DNA of 64,000 bases from Amycolatopsis sp. MtRt-6 (GCF_017308975.1 NZ_JADWPD010000021.1:124001-188000); one strand, 5' to 3'. Positions 42,118 through 53,907 are shown, counted from the stretch's first letter. The notes: generated from the letters alone by a model not told the origin. Program-made: numbers and translations.

Positions 42118-42846
42118 ATGGCGAACAACAGGGAAATCGTGGTGACGGGCGGCGGCACGGGCATCGGGTACGCCGTGGCGGCGGCCTTCGCCCGGGCCGG
42201 CGAGCGCGTCACGATCACCGGGCGCCGGGAGAAGGTGCTCACCGAAGCGGCGACGCTCGCGGGCGCGCGGCCCGTCGTGTTCGACGCCGCCGACCCCGCG
42301 GCGGTCGAAGCCGCACTGGCGGAGTTGCCCGATCGCGTCGACGTGCTCGTCAACAACGCGGGTGGCAACACGGATTTCTCCGAAGGCGAAGGCGAACCGG
42401 GGCTGGCCGGCTTCGCGGCCGCGTTCGAGCGGAACCTCCGGTCCAATGTGGTCAGTGCCGCGCTGGTGACGCACGCGCTGCGCGACCGGCTCGCCGACGG
42501 GGCGCGGATCGTCACCGTCGGGTCGATCGCCGCGCACCTCGGCGCCGGGTCGTACGGCGCCGCGAAGGCCGCGGTCGAAGCGTGGAGCAAGAGCGTGGCC
42601 CGGGAGCTCGGGCCGCGCGGGATCACCTCGAACGTCGTCGCGCCGGGGCTGATCGGGGACACCGAGTTCTTCCACGGGCAGCTCAGCGACGAGCGTCGCG
42701 AAACGCTGATCGGCAACACGATGAACAAGCGCCCGGGCACCCCGGACGACGTCGTGGCCGCGGTGACGTTCCTGGCGAGCCCCGCCGCCGGCCACGTCAC
42801 CGGGCAGGTGCTGCACGTCAACGGCGGTGCCTACCTGGGCAAATAG
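42118..42846 (+). CDS. Short-chain dehydrogenase/reductase
   Basis: This 242-residue classical SDR has GGGTGIG for NAD(P) binding, NNAG, catalytic Ser (VGSIAAH) and YGAAK with the Tyr-Lys pair. The C-terminal GQVLHVNGGAYLG is typical of 3-oxoacyl-ACP reductase-like members. The substrate is unknown. A TAGGGT box stands seven bases before the ATG. It diverges from the isochorismatase-like gene 30 bp away. Confidence 0.9.
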   Translation: MANNREIVVTGGGTGIGYAVAAAFARAGERVTITGRREKVLTEAATLAGARPVVFDAADPAAVEAALAELPDRVDVLVNNAGGNTDFSEGEGEPGLAGFAAAFERNLRSNVVSAALVTHALRDRLADGARIVTVGSIAAHLGAGSYGAAKAAVEAWSKSVARELGPRGITSNVVAPGLIGDTEFFHGQLSDERRETLIGNTMNKRPGTPDDVVAAVTFLASPAAGHVTGQVLHVNGGAYLGK

Positions 42847-42854
42847 GGCGGGCG

Positions 42855-42874
42855 CATCGGCCGATCGGCCGATG
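42855..42874. terminator. Palindrome after the SDR gene
   Basis: CATCGGCCGATCGGCCGATG is a perfect 20-bp palindrome starting 8 bp after the SDR stop, with GGCG/CGCC partly extending the arms. It is a probable transcription terminator. Confidence 0.6.
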
Positions 42875-42964
42875 TGTGCGCCGAACCCGCCCGGGTTGTC
42901 CGCCGGATGGTCAGAACAGCCCGGCTCATCGGGCGATCCCCGCGGTCCACCTCCGCCATAGCTT

Positions 42965-42983
42965 CGGATACCTCACGTATCCG
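42965..42983 (+). promoter_or_regulatory. Inverted repeat just before the beta-lactamase-like gene
   Basis: CGGATAC and GTATCCG are a perfect 7-bp inverted pair around CTCAC. The repeat ends directly before the GGAGGTGG ribosome-binding site (from 42986). It could be an operator or an RNA hairpin that limits translation. Confidence 0.45.
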
Positions 42984-42997
42984 GCGGAGGTGGACCG

Positions 42998-43882
42998 TTG
43001 CTCAGGCAGCTCGACAACGTCAAGGTGCGCGTGGCCCTCGCCGCGGTCCTCGTGGTCGGAGGCGTGCTCACCGCCGTCGCCCTCAACAGCGGCTCCGGCA
43101 GCGACAGCTGGCGCGCCGCGTGCGGCTCGGCGCCGGCCGGCCCGGCGGGCAAGCAGGCGAGCGTCGTCGCCGAAGCCCGGAAGGCGCTGCTGGACACCGG
43201 GAACGATCCGCGCCTCGGGATCGAAATCGTCGATCTGGCCGCCTGCGCGGTCGAAACGAGCTGGAAGGCCGACCAGCCCCAGCCCGCCGCGTCCGTCGTG
43301 AAACTGCTCATCGCCCTCGACCTGATCGACCGCTCCGGAATGCCGTCGGACAGCGAAGCGACGGCCGTCCGGGCGATGGTTTCGGCCAGCGACGATCGCG
43401 TCGCCAGCCGGCTGTGGCAGCAGAACGGCGGAGCGGAGATCGTCCGGCGGCAGGCCGCGAAGCTGGGGCTGACGCACACCGAGCCGCCCGCCGACCCGGG
43501 CAAGTGGGGCTCCACCCGGATGTCACCCACCGACGTCATCACGGTCTACCGGTACATCACCGCGGGACTGTCCGAAGAAGGACGCGAGTTCCTCACCGAA
43601 GCGATGGGCAGCGCGCCGCGCACCGCGGCCGACGGTTTCGACCAGCACTTCGGGATCCCGCGCGCGTTCCCGGGCGCGGCCTGGGCGGTGAAGCAGGGCT
43701 GGGGCAGCTCCGAATCGCGGCGGGTGCTCAACACGACCGGGCTCGTGCGGACCGCGTCCCGCACCTACGCCGTCGCGGTGATGGCCTCCTGGCGCGACAC
43801 CATCGACTGGCCGACGGCGACGGCGGCCGTGACCACCGCCGTCGGCGCGCTGAAGGGTTCGCTCAGGGCCGCCAAGGTGTGA
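42998..43882 (+). CDS. Class A beta-lactamase-fold serine hydrolase, exported
   Basis: This 294-residue protein has one N-terminal membrane or signal segment (VRVALAAVLVVGGVLTAVAL) and a class A beta-lactamase/transpeptidase fold. The nucleophile motif SVVK is present near residue 98. The second motif is SDD for SDN and the third KQG for KTG, so true beta-lactamase activity is doubtful. TTG start at 42998 with GGAGGTGG at proper spacing. It may be a wall-acting peptidase or a penicillin-binding relative. Confidence 0.82.
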   Translation: MLRQLDNVKVRVALAAVLVVGGVLTAVALNSGSGSDSWRAACGSAPAGPAGKQASVVAEARKALLDTGNDPRLGIEIVDLAACAVETSWKADQPQPAASVVKLLIALDLIDRSGMPSDSEATAVRAMVSASDDRVASRLWQQNGGAEIVRRQAAKLGLTHTEPPADPGKWGSTRMSPTDVITVYRYITAGLSEEGREFLTEAMGSAPRTAADGFDQHFGIPRAFPGAAWAVKQGWGSSESRRVLNTTGLVRTASRTYAVAVMASWRDTIDWPTATAAVTTAVGALKGSLRAAKV

Positions 43883-44059
43883 AGCGGCCGGCTTGGATGC
43901 CGGTCCCCGGGTCGCCAGGTCGGCGATGGCGCCCGGGGACCGGCGCGGTGCTGCCGCGGGAACGCTCTCTTCGGACCGCGTCAAACACGCGTCGGGGGCG
44001 GGCGAAAACTCTTGGTACACACCATGTTCCGCGATCCGCCCCCGCGGCGGAAGTGTCCA

Positions 44060-44084
44060 CGGCACGCCACGGCCGTGCTTTTTT
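44060..44084 (+). terminator. Intrinsic terminator with T tract
   Basis: GCACG (44062-44066) pairs with CGTGC (44074-44078), followed directly by six T (44079-44084). Classic T-tract terminators are rare in such GC-rich DNA. It lies between the convergent beta-lactamase-like and sugar dehydrogenase genes, 180 bp after the former's stop. Confidence 0.6.
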
Positions 44085-44089
44085 CATGG

Positions 44090-45271
44090 TCAGGCGGGCG
44101 TGACCTTCAGCAGCTTGTCGTCGCTGCCGTCCGACGTGGTCACGTACAGGGCGCCGTCCGGGCCGGTGCGCGCCGCGCGCAGGCGGCCGAACTGGTCGTC
44201 GAACTCGGGCGGCAGCGTGACGTCCAGGACCTTGCCCGCCGGATCCAGGTGGTACAGCAGCAGTTTCTGGCCCTTGAGCGCCACGACGACGAGCGCGCCG
44301 TCGTTCGGGCCCCACTGGGCTCCGGTCAGGAAGGCACCGCCGCAGATCGCCTCGGTGATCTTCCCGGACGTCCACAGTGGACTCACCGCGTCCGGGAAGC
44401 GCTGGAGGTCGGTCATCGGGACGCTCTCGTCGTAGTCGGACTCCGTGCCGCCCTTCGACGGGTCCCAGCCGTAGTTGCCGCCGGGCTTGAGCAGGTTGAC
44501 CTCGTCGTCGAACGTGGGCCCGTGCTCGGCGGTGATCACCTGGCCGCTGCCCGGCCGGATCGCCACGCCCTGGACGTTGCGGTGGCCGTAGGTGTAGATC
44601 AGCCGTTCGCGCGGGTCGGTCGAGGTGATGAACGGGTTGTCCGGCAGCGGGTTCCCGGTCTTCGCGTCCAGCCGCAGCACCTTGCCGCCGAGGGACTGGC
44701 GGTCCTGCGCGACCGGTGCGCGCGCGGTGTCGCCGGTGCCGACGAGCAGCGCACCGTCCGGGGCGAACGTCGGGCGGCAGCCGGAGTGCCGTCCGCTCGG
44801 GTTGACCGGCAGGCCGGTGAGCAGGTCCTTGACCTTCGTCGCGCTCGCGCCGTCGCCGGCCAGCGTCCAGGTGACCAGCCGGATGTCGACGGCCTTGCCG
44901 CCTTCCTGGTGGTTCTGGCAGGTGATGAACTCGCGGCTGGTCGCGAAGTCCGGGCTGACGACCATGCCGAGCAGGCCGCCTTCGCCCCTGACGAGCACGT
45001 CGGAGAAGTCGGCGCGCACCTCGGCGGCCTGGCCGTTGCGGATCAGCGCGAGCTTGCCGGTCCGCTGCGGCACGAGGATGCCGCCGTCGGGCAGGAAGCC
45101 GACGTCCCAGCCGTGCTCCAGCCCGCCGGCCACCGTCTCGACCTTGAACTTCCCGCTCGCGGCGGCCGGGGTGGCCGCCGGCGGGACGCTCTGCACCGGC
45201 TCGCTCGCCGCGCCTGAGCAGCCCACGACCAGCAGGGACAGGACACCGATGAGACCGAGCGCACACCGCAT
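44090..45271 (-). CDS. PQQ-dependent sugar dehydrogenase-like lipoprotein
   Basis: This 393-residue protein has a lipobox VVGCSG and the six-bladed propeller of soluble glucose/aldose dehydrogenase: GLEHGWDVGFLPDGGILV, GEGGLLGMVVSPDF, YTYGHRNVQG and EHGPTFDDEVN, regions that bind PQQ and the active-site His/Arg. It would oxidise sugars outside the membrane. The cofactor supply is not in this window. The ATG at 45271 is favoured over that at 45280 because AGGA lies upstream. Confidence 0.88.
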   Translation of the reverse strand: MRCALGLIGVLSLLVVGCSGAASEPVQSVPPAATPAAASGKFKVETVAGGLEHGWDVGFLPDGGILVPQRTGKLALIRNGQAAEVRADFSDVLVRGEGGLLGMVVSPDFATSREFITCQNHQEGGKAVDIRLVTWTLAGDGASATKVKDLLTGLPVNPSGRHSGCRPTFAPDGALLVGTGDTARAPVAQDRQSLGGKVLRLDAKTGNPLPDNPFITSTDPRERLIYTYGHRNVQGVAIRPGSGQVITAEHGPTFDDEVNLLKPGGNYGWDPSKGGTESDYDESVPMTDLQRFPDAVSPLWTSGKITEAICGGAFLTGAQWGPNDGALVVVALKGQKLLLYHLDPAGKVLDVTLPPEFDDQFGRLRAARTGPDGALYVTTSDGSDDKLLKVTPA

Positions 45272-45322
45272 AAGGACCATCCTGCCACCAAGCGGTGAAA
45301 TCGCCGTTCGCGCGGCGCGCGC

Positions 45323-45979
45323 TCAGGAGCCCGGCCGCACCAGCCCGGACTCGTAGGCGAACACCACGGCGTGCACCCGGTCGCGCAGCCGCAGCTTGCC
45401 GAGGACCCGCCCGACGTGCGTCTTCACGGTCGTCTCGCCGATGTAGAGCTTCGCGGCGATCTCGGTGTTCGAGAGGCCGCGCGCGATGAGGCCGAGCACG
45501 TCTTTCTCGCGTTCGGTCAGGGCGTCGAGCTTCGCGACGTCGACGGGGTCGCGGTCGTCGGCCAGGTACCGGTCGAGCAGCCGCCGCGTGACCGACGGCG
45601 AGACCATGGCGTCGCCCCGCAGCACGCCCCGGATCGCGACGAGCAGCTCTTCGGAAGGCGCGTCCTTGACCAGGAACCCGCTGGCCCCGCCCCGCAAGGC
45701 GGCGTAGGCGTACTCGTCGAGGTCGAAGGTGGTGATGACCAGGACGCGCACGTCGGGCAGTTCGGCGCAGATCCGCGCGGTCGCGGTGACGCCGTCGAGC
45801 ACCGGCATCCGGACGTCCATGAGCACGAGGTCGGGCCGCAGGTCCCGGGCGAGAGTGATGGCTTCTTCGCCGTTGGCGGCTTCGCCCACGACGGCGAGGT
45901 CGTCCTGGCTTTCGACGATCATGCGGAGGCCGACGCGGACGAGCTGCTGGTCGTCGCAGAGCAGGATCCGGGTGGTCAC
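45323..45979 (-). CDS. NarL/LuxR-family response regulator
   Basis: This 218-residue two-component regulator has a receiver domain with the acidic pair DD near residue 9-10, phosphoacceptor Asp55 (LVLMDVRMP), and a C-terminal LuxR helix-turn-helix (LTEREKDVLGLIARGLSNTEI). The GTG overlaps the stop of the kinase gene by 4 bp. The partner kinase is therefore certain. Its likely target is the palindrome at 47154 in the divergent promoter. Confidence 0.94.
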   Translation of the reverse strand: MTTRILLCDDQQLVRVGLRMIVESQDDLAVVGEAANGEEAITLARDLRPDLVLMDVRMPVLDGVTATARICAELPDVRVLVITTFDLDEYAYAALRGGASGFLVKDAPSEELLVAIRGVLRGDAMVSPSVTRRLLDRYLADDRDPVDVAKLDALTEREKDVLGLIARGLSNTEIAAKLYIGETTVKTHVGRVLGKLRLRDRVHAVVFAYESGLVRPGS

Positions 45980-47097
45980 GGGCCCACCACCAAGCTCGCG
46001 CGCACCCGGTAGCCGCCGTCGGGGAGCGGGCCGGTCGTCAGCTCGCCGTGGTACATCTCGACGCGCTGGCGCATTCCCGTCAGGCCGCGGCCGGACGAGG
46101 GCAGCGCCGGGGCCGGTGGTGCGTGGCCGCCGGTGTTCGTCACCTCGATGTGGACCTCCGGGGGCTCGAAGGTGACGCCGACGCGGCCCGTGGCGTCGGC
46201 CGGGGCGTGCTTGATCATGTTCGTCAGTGCCTCCTGGACGATCCGGTACGCCTGCAGCGCGGCGCTCGCCGGCAGCGTGTCCGGGTCGCCGGTGACGTCG
46301 AGCGTCACCGGCCGGCCGGACTGCTCGACCAGCTCGCGCAGCTCCGCCAGCGTCGGCTGGGGACTGCGGGCCGCCTGGCCGGCGTGCAGGACTTCGAGGA
46401 GCCGCCGCAGCTCGGCCAGGGCGTCCCGGCCGGTGTGGACGATCGTGTCGAGGGTGCGGTCGACGGCGGCCGGGTCGCGGTGGCGGGCCAGCTTCGCCCC
46501 TTCGGCGTTCAGCACGATCACGCTCATGCTGTGCGCCAGCACGTCGTGCAGCTCGCGCGCGATCCGCGCGCGCTCCTCGGCGACCGCCGCGCGCGCCTGG
46601 GCGTCGGCTCGTTTCCGTTCCTCCGCGGTGAGCTGCTCCTGCTTGCGGAAGAACTCGCCGAGCGCCCACGCCGCGATGTGCAGCGGCACGGTGGCGACGA
46701 TCGTCAGGGTCGGGTTGTCGGTGTAGGTCCCCCAGACCGCGGCCCACTGGACGTCGAGCACGACGATCGCCGCCGCGGTCCCGGCGGCGAACCACCGGTG
46801 GCCCTGCTTCACCACGGTGAAGAGGGCGACCGCCATCGCCAGCTCGGTGCGGCCGCGGTCGTACGCCCAGACCTCGTTGAAGTACACCGCCGCCGCCCCG
46901 GCGATGGTCAGGACCGCGACCGCGCGCGGGAACCGGCGGCGCACCAGCAGCGGGAGCAGGAACAGCATCGGGATCGCGCGGACGCCGTACGAACCCGGGT
47001 TGTTCCAGTTGGGGGCGAGGAAGAACAGGAACACGGCGTACAGCGGCAGGTCCACCGTCCACCGGTGCCGGCGCACCCACATCACGAGTCGTTCCAC
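45976..47097 (-). CDS. Sensor histidine kinase, HisKA_3 type
   Basis: This 373-residue sensor kinase has about four to five membrane helices in the first 150 residues with no large outside domain, then a dimerisation helix with the phosphorylated His in ARELHDVLAHS (near residue 180). The HATPase domain has EALTNMIKHAP and GRGLTGM. The stimulus is probably membrane-related. I chose the GTG at 47097, since a TACGTT box stands six bases before it (leaderless). The ATG at 47082 is an alternative. Confidence 0.92.
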   Translation of the reverse strand: MERLVMWVRRHRWTVDLPLYAVFLFFLAPNWNNPGSYGVRAIPMLFLLPLLVRRRFPRAVAVLTIAGAAAVYFNEVWAYDRGRTELAMAVALFTVVKQGHRWFAAGTAAAIVVLDVQWAAVWGTYTDNPTLTIVATVPLHIAAWALGEFFRKQEQLTAEERKRADAQARAAVAEERARIARELHDVLAHSMSVIVLNAEGAKLARHRDPAAVDRTLDTIVHTGRDALAELRRLLEVLHAGQAARSPQPTLAELRELVEQSGRPVTLDVTGDPDTLPASAALQAYRIVQEALTNMIKHAPADATGRVGVTFEPPEVHIEVTNTGGHAPPAPALPSSGRGLTGMRQRVEMYHGELTTGPLPDGGYRVRASLVVGP

Positions 47098-47153
47098 ACC
47101 CCGAACGTAATGCCGGCGACACGACGACGTCGTCCTTCCCCGGGGCCGGCCTT

Positions 47154-47173
47154 TGTCCTCCCGGAGGAGGACA
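47154..47173. promoter_or_regulatory. Palindromic operator in the divergent HK/methyltransferase promoter
   Basis: TGTCCTCC and GGAGGACA are perfect 8-bp inverted arms around CGGA. The site is about 57 bp upstream of the kinase start and 56 bp upstream of the methyltransferase start, suitable for activation of both by the LuxR-type regulator. Confidence 0.55.
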
Positions 47174-47229
47174 CGGGCGGCCGGTCCGGCGGATTCGGGG
47201 CCACCACGGCCGTTCCTAGCGTCGGAGCC

Positions 47230-47826
47230 ATGTCGATCACCAGGGAATTCCTCCGCCACCCCGTGCTGACGGGCGCGATCGCGCCCAGCTCTGCGCGGCT
47301 GGCCGAAGAGATGACGGCGGGTCTCGGCCTGGAACGCGCGTCGTGCGTCGCGGAACTCGGGCCGGGCACCGGCGTCTTCACTGAAGCCGTCCTCGCGCTG
47401 CTTCGCCCCGAAGCACGCTTCACGGCCATAGAGATCAACCCGCGTTTCGCGGCCCGCTTGAGCAAGTGCTTTCCGCAGGTCGACGTCGTCACCGGCTCGG
47501 CGGAACACCTGGCCGTCGACGACATCGACGTCGTCGTCTCCGGCCTGCCGTGGACGGCCATGACCGCCGCCCGCCAGGTGCGCATCCTCGACGCGGTCAC
47601 CGCGGCACTCGCCCCGAACGGCCGGTTCACGACCTTCGCGTACGCCCACGCGGCCTGGACGCCCCCTGCCCGCCGCTTCGCCGCATTGCTGCGAAGCCGG
47701 TTCGCGGTCGTGGAGCGCACGCCGGTGGTCTGGGAAAACCTGCCGCCCGCGTTCGTCTACCGCGCGGCGCTGCCGGTGGCGGTGGGGAGGACGTGGCGTG
47801 GACAGCCTGCTGCGGCCCCTGCTTGA
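47230..47826 (+). CDS. SAM-dependent methyltransferase (phospholipid PmtA-like)
   Basis: This 198-residue methyltransferase resembles the Rhodobacter-type phosphatidylethanolamine N-methyltransferase and KsgA-like enzymes: the N-terminal FLRHPVLTGAIAPSS, the SAM motif AELGPGTGVFTE, AIEIN, and SGLPW in the position of the NLPY motif. It is likely to modify a lipid head group. It is divergent from the sensor kinase and is followed by an overlapping DedA gene, so the cluster may be a membrane-stress response. Confidence 0.8.
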   Translation: MSITREFLRHPVLTGAIAPSSARLAEEMTAGLGLERASCVAELGPGTGVFTEAVLALLRPEARFTAIEINPRFAARLSKCFPQVDVVTGSAEHLAVDDIDVVVSGLPWTAMTAARQVRILDAVTAALAPNGRFTTFAYAHAAWTPPARRFAALLRSRFAVVERTPVVWENLPPAFVYRAALPVAVGRTWRGQPAAAPA

Positions 47827-48277
47827 CGCGCCCCCGGCGGCCGTCTACCTGGTCTGCGCCCTGATCATCACGGCGGAAACCGCGCTGCTGCCGGGCATCG
47901 TGCTGCCGACGTTGTCGACGCTGCTGCTGATGGGGTTCCTCGCCGAGCGGGGCACGCTCCACTTCGGACTCGCTTGGGTGGTGGCCGTCGCCGCCGCGGT
48001 GCTCGGCGACCAGCTCGCGTACCTCGAAGGCCGCCGCTGGGGGCCACGGCTGTCCCACCGGGATCGTTGGCGGCGTGTGGAAACGGCGGTCGCGCGCTAC
48101 GGCGTCCCGGCGGTGATCGCGGGCCGCTGCCTGGCCGGCGTCCGGACGCTGGTGCCGCGGGTGGCGGGCTCGGCGGCAATGCCGTACCGCCGGTTCGCGG
48201 CGGGCAGCGTGGTGGCGGCGGTGGTGTGGGCGAGCGCGGAACTGCTGGCCGGTCACACGACGGCCGTGGTGCTGTGA
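47798..48277 (+). CDS. DedA-family membrane protein (short)
   Basis: This 159-residue membrane protein has the DedA/SNARE-associated pattern: ETALLPGIVLPT, GDQLAYLEGRRWG, and GRCLAGVRTLVPRVAGSAAMPYRRF. DedA proteins are involved in lipid (undecaprenyl phosphate or phospholipid) flipping. It is shorter than the usual ~200 residues. The GTG start lies 29 bp inside the methyltransferase gene in another frame, indicating tight coupling. Its last 25 bp overlap the convergent XRE gene. Confidence 0.85.
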   Translation: MDSLLRPLLDAPPAAVYLVCALIITAETALLPGIVLPTLSTLLLMGFLAERGTLHFGLAWVVAVAAAVLGDQLAYLEGRRWGPRLSHRDRWRRVETAVARYGVPAVIAGRCLAGVRTLVPRVAGSAAMPYRRFAAGSVVAAVVWASAELLAGHTTAVVL

Positions 48278-49026
48278 AGACGTTCCGCGGTCTCGGCGTC
48301 CGCGGGCAGGAACGTCTCCAGCTTCAGCTCCGACACGGTCACGTCCGCCGCCGTCGCGAACGTCGTGATCGCCGTGATCAGCCGCAGCTCGCCGATCGAC
48401 GTGGTCAGGCGGACCGGCACCGCGAACCCCAGGTGCTCCGGGCCGGGCGCCGACGGCGGCGGCAGGTAGCCCGCCAGCTCGGCGAGCTGGGCGGCCAGCC
48501 GCTCGTCCGGCGTGCGGGCCAGGTCGTCGCGGATGCGCTCGAGGATGTGCCGCGCCCAGTCGTCGAGGTTGCGCACGCGCGGTGCCATCCCGCGCGGGTG
48601 CAACGCCAGCCGCAAGGTGTCGACCGGCGCGCGCAGCAGCTCCGGCGCGACCCCCTCGGTGAGCAGGCCGAACCCGTCGTTCGCCGCGACCAGCACGCCG
48701 TAGCGGTCGACGACGATCGCCGGGTAGGGCCGGTGGCCGTCCAGCAGGCGCCGCAGGCCGTCGAGGACCGGCCGGATCGCCGGGTCGTCGAGCCGGGTTT
48801 CGGGGTACGTCGGCGCGTAGCCGGCGGCGTGCAACAGGCCGTTGCGCTCGCGCAGGGGCAGTTCGAGGGACTCGGCGACGCGCAGGACCATGCCGCGGCC
48901 GGGCACCGAACGCCCGCTCTCCATGAAACTCACGTGCCGCTGCGTCGTGCCCGCGCGCAGCGCCAGGTCGAGCTGGCTGAGCCGCCGCCGGGTACGCCAG
49001 TCCTTGAGCGCCGTTCCGAAGTCCAC
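48253..49026 (-). CDS. XRE regulator with MmyB-like ligand domain
   Basis: This 257-residue protein has an N-terminal helix-turn-helix of the XRE type (LSQLDLALRAGTTQRHVSFM) and the PAS-like MmyB domain found in actinobacterial regulators, which binds fatty acids in a known structure. Such genes are often divergent from an oxidoreductase, as here. The palindrome at 49051 is the probable operator for both genes. Confidence 0.9.
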   Translation of the reverse strand: MDFGTALKDWRTRRRLSQLDLALRAGTTQRHVSFMESGRSVPGRGMVLRVAESLELPLRERNGLLHAAGYAPTYPETRLDDPAIRPVLDGLRRLLDGHRPYPAIVVDRYGVLVAANDGFGLLTEGVAPELLRAPVDTLRLALHPRGMAPRVRNLDDWARHILERIRDDLARTPDERLAAQLAELAGYLPPPSAPGPEHLGFAVPVRLTTSIGELRLITAITTFATAADVTVSELKLETFLPADAETAERLHSTTAVV

Positions 49027-49050
49027 GGTCCCATCCTGCTCGGCCGGTCC

Positions 49051-49066
49051 ATTCCCCGCGGGGAAT
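49051..49066. promoter_or_regulatory. Operator between XRE regulator and LLM oxidoreductase
   Basis: ATTCCCCGCGGGGAAT is a perfect 16-bp palindrome, 24 bp upstream of the regulator start and 34 bp upstream of the oxidoreductase start. Its place suits autorepression and control of the divergent gene. Confidence 0.7.
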
Positions 49067-49100
49067 TGAGGGCATACCCCGCCGCGGCGAAGCTTCGGCC

Positions 49101-50018
49101 ATGACGAACTACGGCCTGGTCGTCCCGACCTACCAGCCCATCCTCGACGCCGGGCGGACCGCGCCCGAGCTGGTCGAGACCGCCGTCTTCGCGGAGGAGC
49201 TCGGCCTCGACTCGGTCTGGGTCGGTGACACCCTCGCGCGGGCCCCGCTGGACGCGCTCACGGTTCTTTCCGCCTTCGCCGCCCGGACGTCCCGGGTGAC
49301 ACTGGGGACAGCCGCCCTGCTCCCGGCCCTGCGAAACCCGATCTTGACGGCGAACCAGCTGCTGTCGGTCGACTTGCTGAGCTCCGGCCGCCTCACGGTG
49401 GCCGTCGGGGCGGGGTTCGCCGGCCGCAGCGAGCCGGAGTTCGCGTTCGCGGGCGTCCCGTGGGAGCGCCGCCGGGCCCGGCTGGACGACATCGTGGCCC
49501 TCTGGCGCGCGGCGTGGAGCGGCGCTTCTTCGTTCCACGGCTCGGTGCTGCACCACGACTCGCTGCCGGTGTTCCCCGCGCCGGCCCGCCCGGGTGGCCC
49601 GCCGGTGTGGCTGGCGGCGCACACGCCGGGCGCGTTGGAGCGGGCCGGCCGGCACTACGACGGCTGGCTGCCCTACCCGCCGGATCCCGCGGACTACGGC
49701 GCCGGTCTCGCCCGGATCCGCGCCACGGCGTCGCGCCCGGTGACGCCGGCGTTGTTCGCGACGGTCCTGGTCGAGGACGACCCCGCGCGCGGCGGCGAGC
49801 TGCTGGAGGACTACTGCCTGCGGAACTACGGGCGGCCGGCGAGCTTCGTCCAGGGCATCCAGATGCAGGTGACCGGCAGTGCCGCGGAGGTGGCGGCGCG
49901 GCTGCGGACCTACGAAGGCGTGGAGCACTTCCTGCTGCGCATCGCGAGCACGGACCCGAAGGTGTTCGACGAGCAGCTGCCCCGGCTCGCGGAGGTGGTG
50001 GAACTGCTGCGCTCTTGA
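49101..50018 (+). CDS. LLM-class F420-dependent oxidoreductase
   Basis: This 305-residue protein of the luciferase-like monooxygenase superfamily uses F420 or flavin: VWVGDTLARAPLDALTVLSAFAA, GTAALLPALRNPI and AVGAGFAGRSEPEFA are typical. The substrate is unknown. It is divergent from an XRE/MmyB regulator that presumably controls it. The longest AATGTGGCC repeat array begins 14 bp after its stop. Confidence 0.88.
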   Translation: MTNYGLVVPTYQPILDAGRTAPELVETAVFAEELGLDSVWVGDTLARAPLDALTVLSAFAARTSRVTLGTAALLPALRNPILTANQLLSVDLLSSGRLTVAVGAGFAGRSEPEFAFAGVPWERRRARLDDIVALWRAAWSGASSFHGSVLHHDSLPVFPAPARPGGPPVWLAAHTPGALERAGRHYDGWLPYPPDPADYGAGLARIRATASRPVTPALFATVLVEDDPARGGELLEDYCLRNYGRPASFVQGIQMQVTGSAAEVAARLRTYEGVEHFLLRIASTDPKVFDEQLPRLAEVVELLRS

Positions 50019-50032
50019 CGGCTTGCCAGCAC

Positions 50033-50170
50033 CCCAATGTGGCCTTCGGTGCGCTCAACGCACCCAATGTGGCCTTCGGTGCGTTGGGCGCACCCAAGGT
50101 GGCCTTCGGTGCGTTGGGCGCACCCAATGTGGCCTTCGGTGCGTTGGGCGCACCCAAGGCCACATTGGGG
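50033..50170. repeat. AATGTGGCC repeat, copy 4: four tandem 30-bp units plus inverted cap
   Basis: Four direct 30-bp units (starting 50033, 50063, 50093, 50123) each read CCCAATGTGGCCTTCGGTGC plus ten more bases. Units 2-4 differ at one base (AATGT or AAGGT) and unit 1 has CTCAA in place of TTGGG. The array closes with an inverted core, CAAGGCCACATTGGGG. It differs from copies 1-3, which are simple palindromes. It lies between the LLM gene and the mfd promoter. Confidence 0.92.
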
Positions 50171-50220
50171 TGTTCTGGGCCGCGACCAGCCGTGATCGGA
50201 AACCTGTCGGGGGTGGCACG

Positions 50221-50226
50221 TAGGCT
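50221..50226 (+). promoter_or_regulatory. TAGGCT -10 box, leaderless mfd promoter
   Basis: TAGGCT stands six bases before the mfd GTG, with no ribosome-binding site. Confidence 0.6.
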
Positions 50227-50232
50227 GGGACC

Positions 50233-53802
<3,570 letters not shown>

Positions 53803-53823
53803 AGGGGGACCGGAGACCCGCGA

Positions 53824-53890
53824 ACCGGCGGCCGGCGACGCAAGCCGCCAACGGGGCGGCGACGCGGACCGGCGGCCGGCGACGCAAGCC
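53824..53890. repeat. 23-bp direct repeat after mfd
   Basis: ACCGGCGGCCGGCGACGCAA plus GCC occurs at 53824-53846 and again exactly at 53868-53890, 44 bp apart. A shortened form (GGCGGCGACGCGG) lies between. It begins 21 bp after the mfd stop. Confidence 0.8.
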
Positions 53891-53907
53891 GGCCAACGAC
53901 GTCACCA

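Noticed and set aside
50033..50170. CRISPR array
   Set aside because: The 30-bp units follow one another with no spacers and no cas genes are near.
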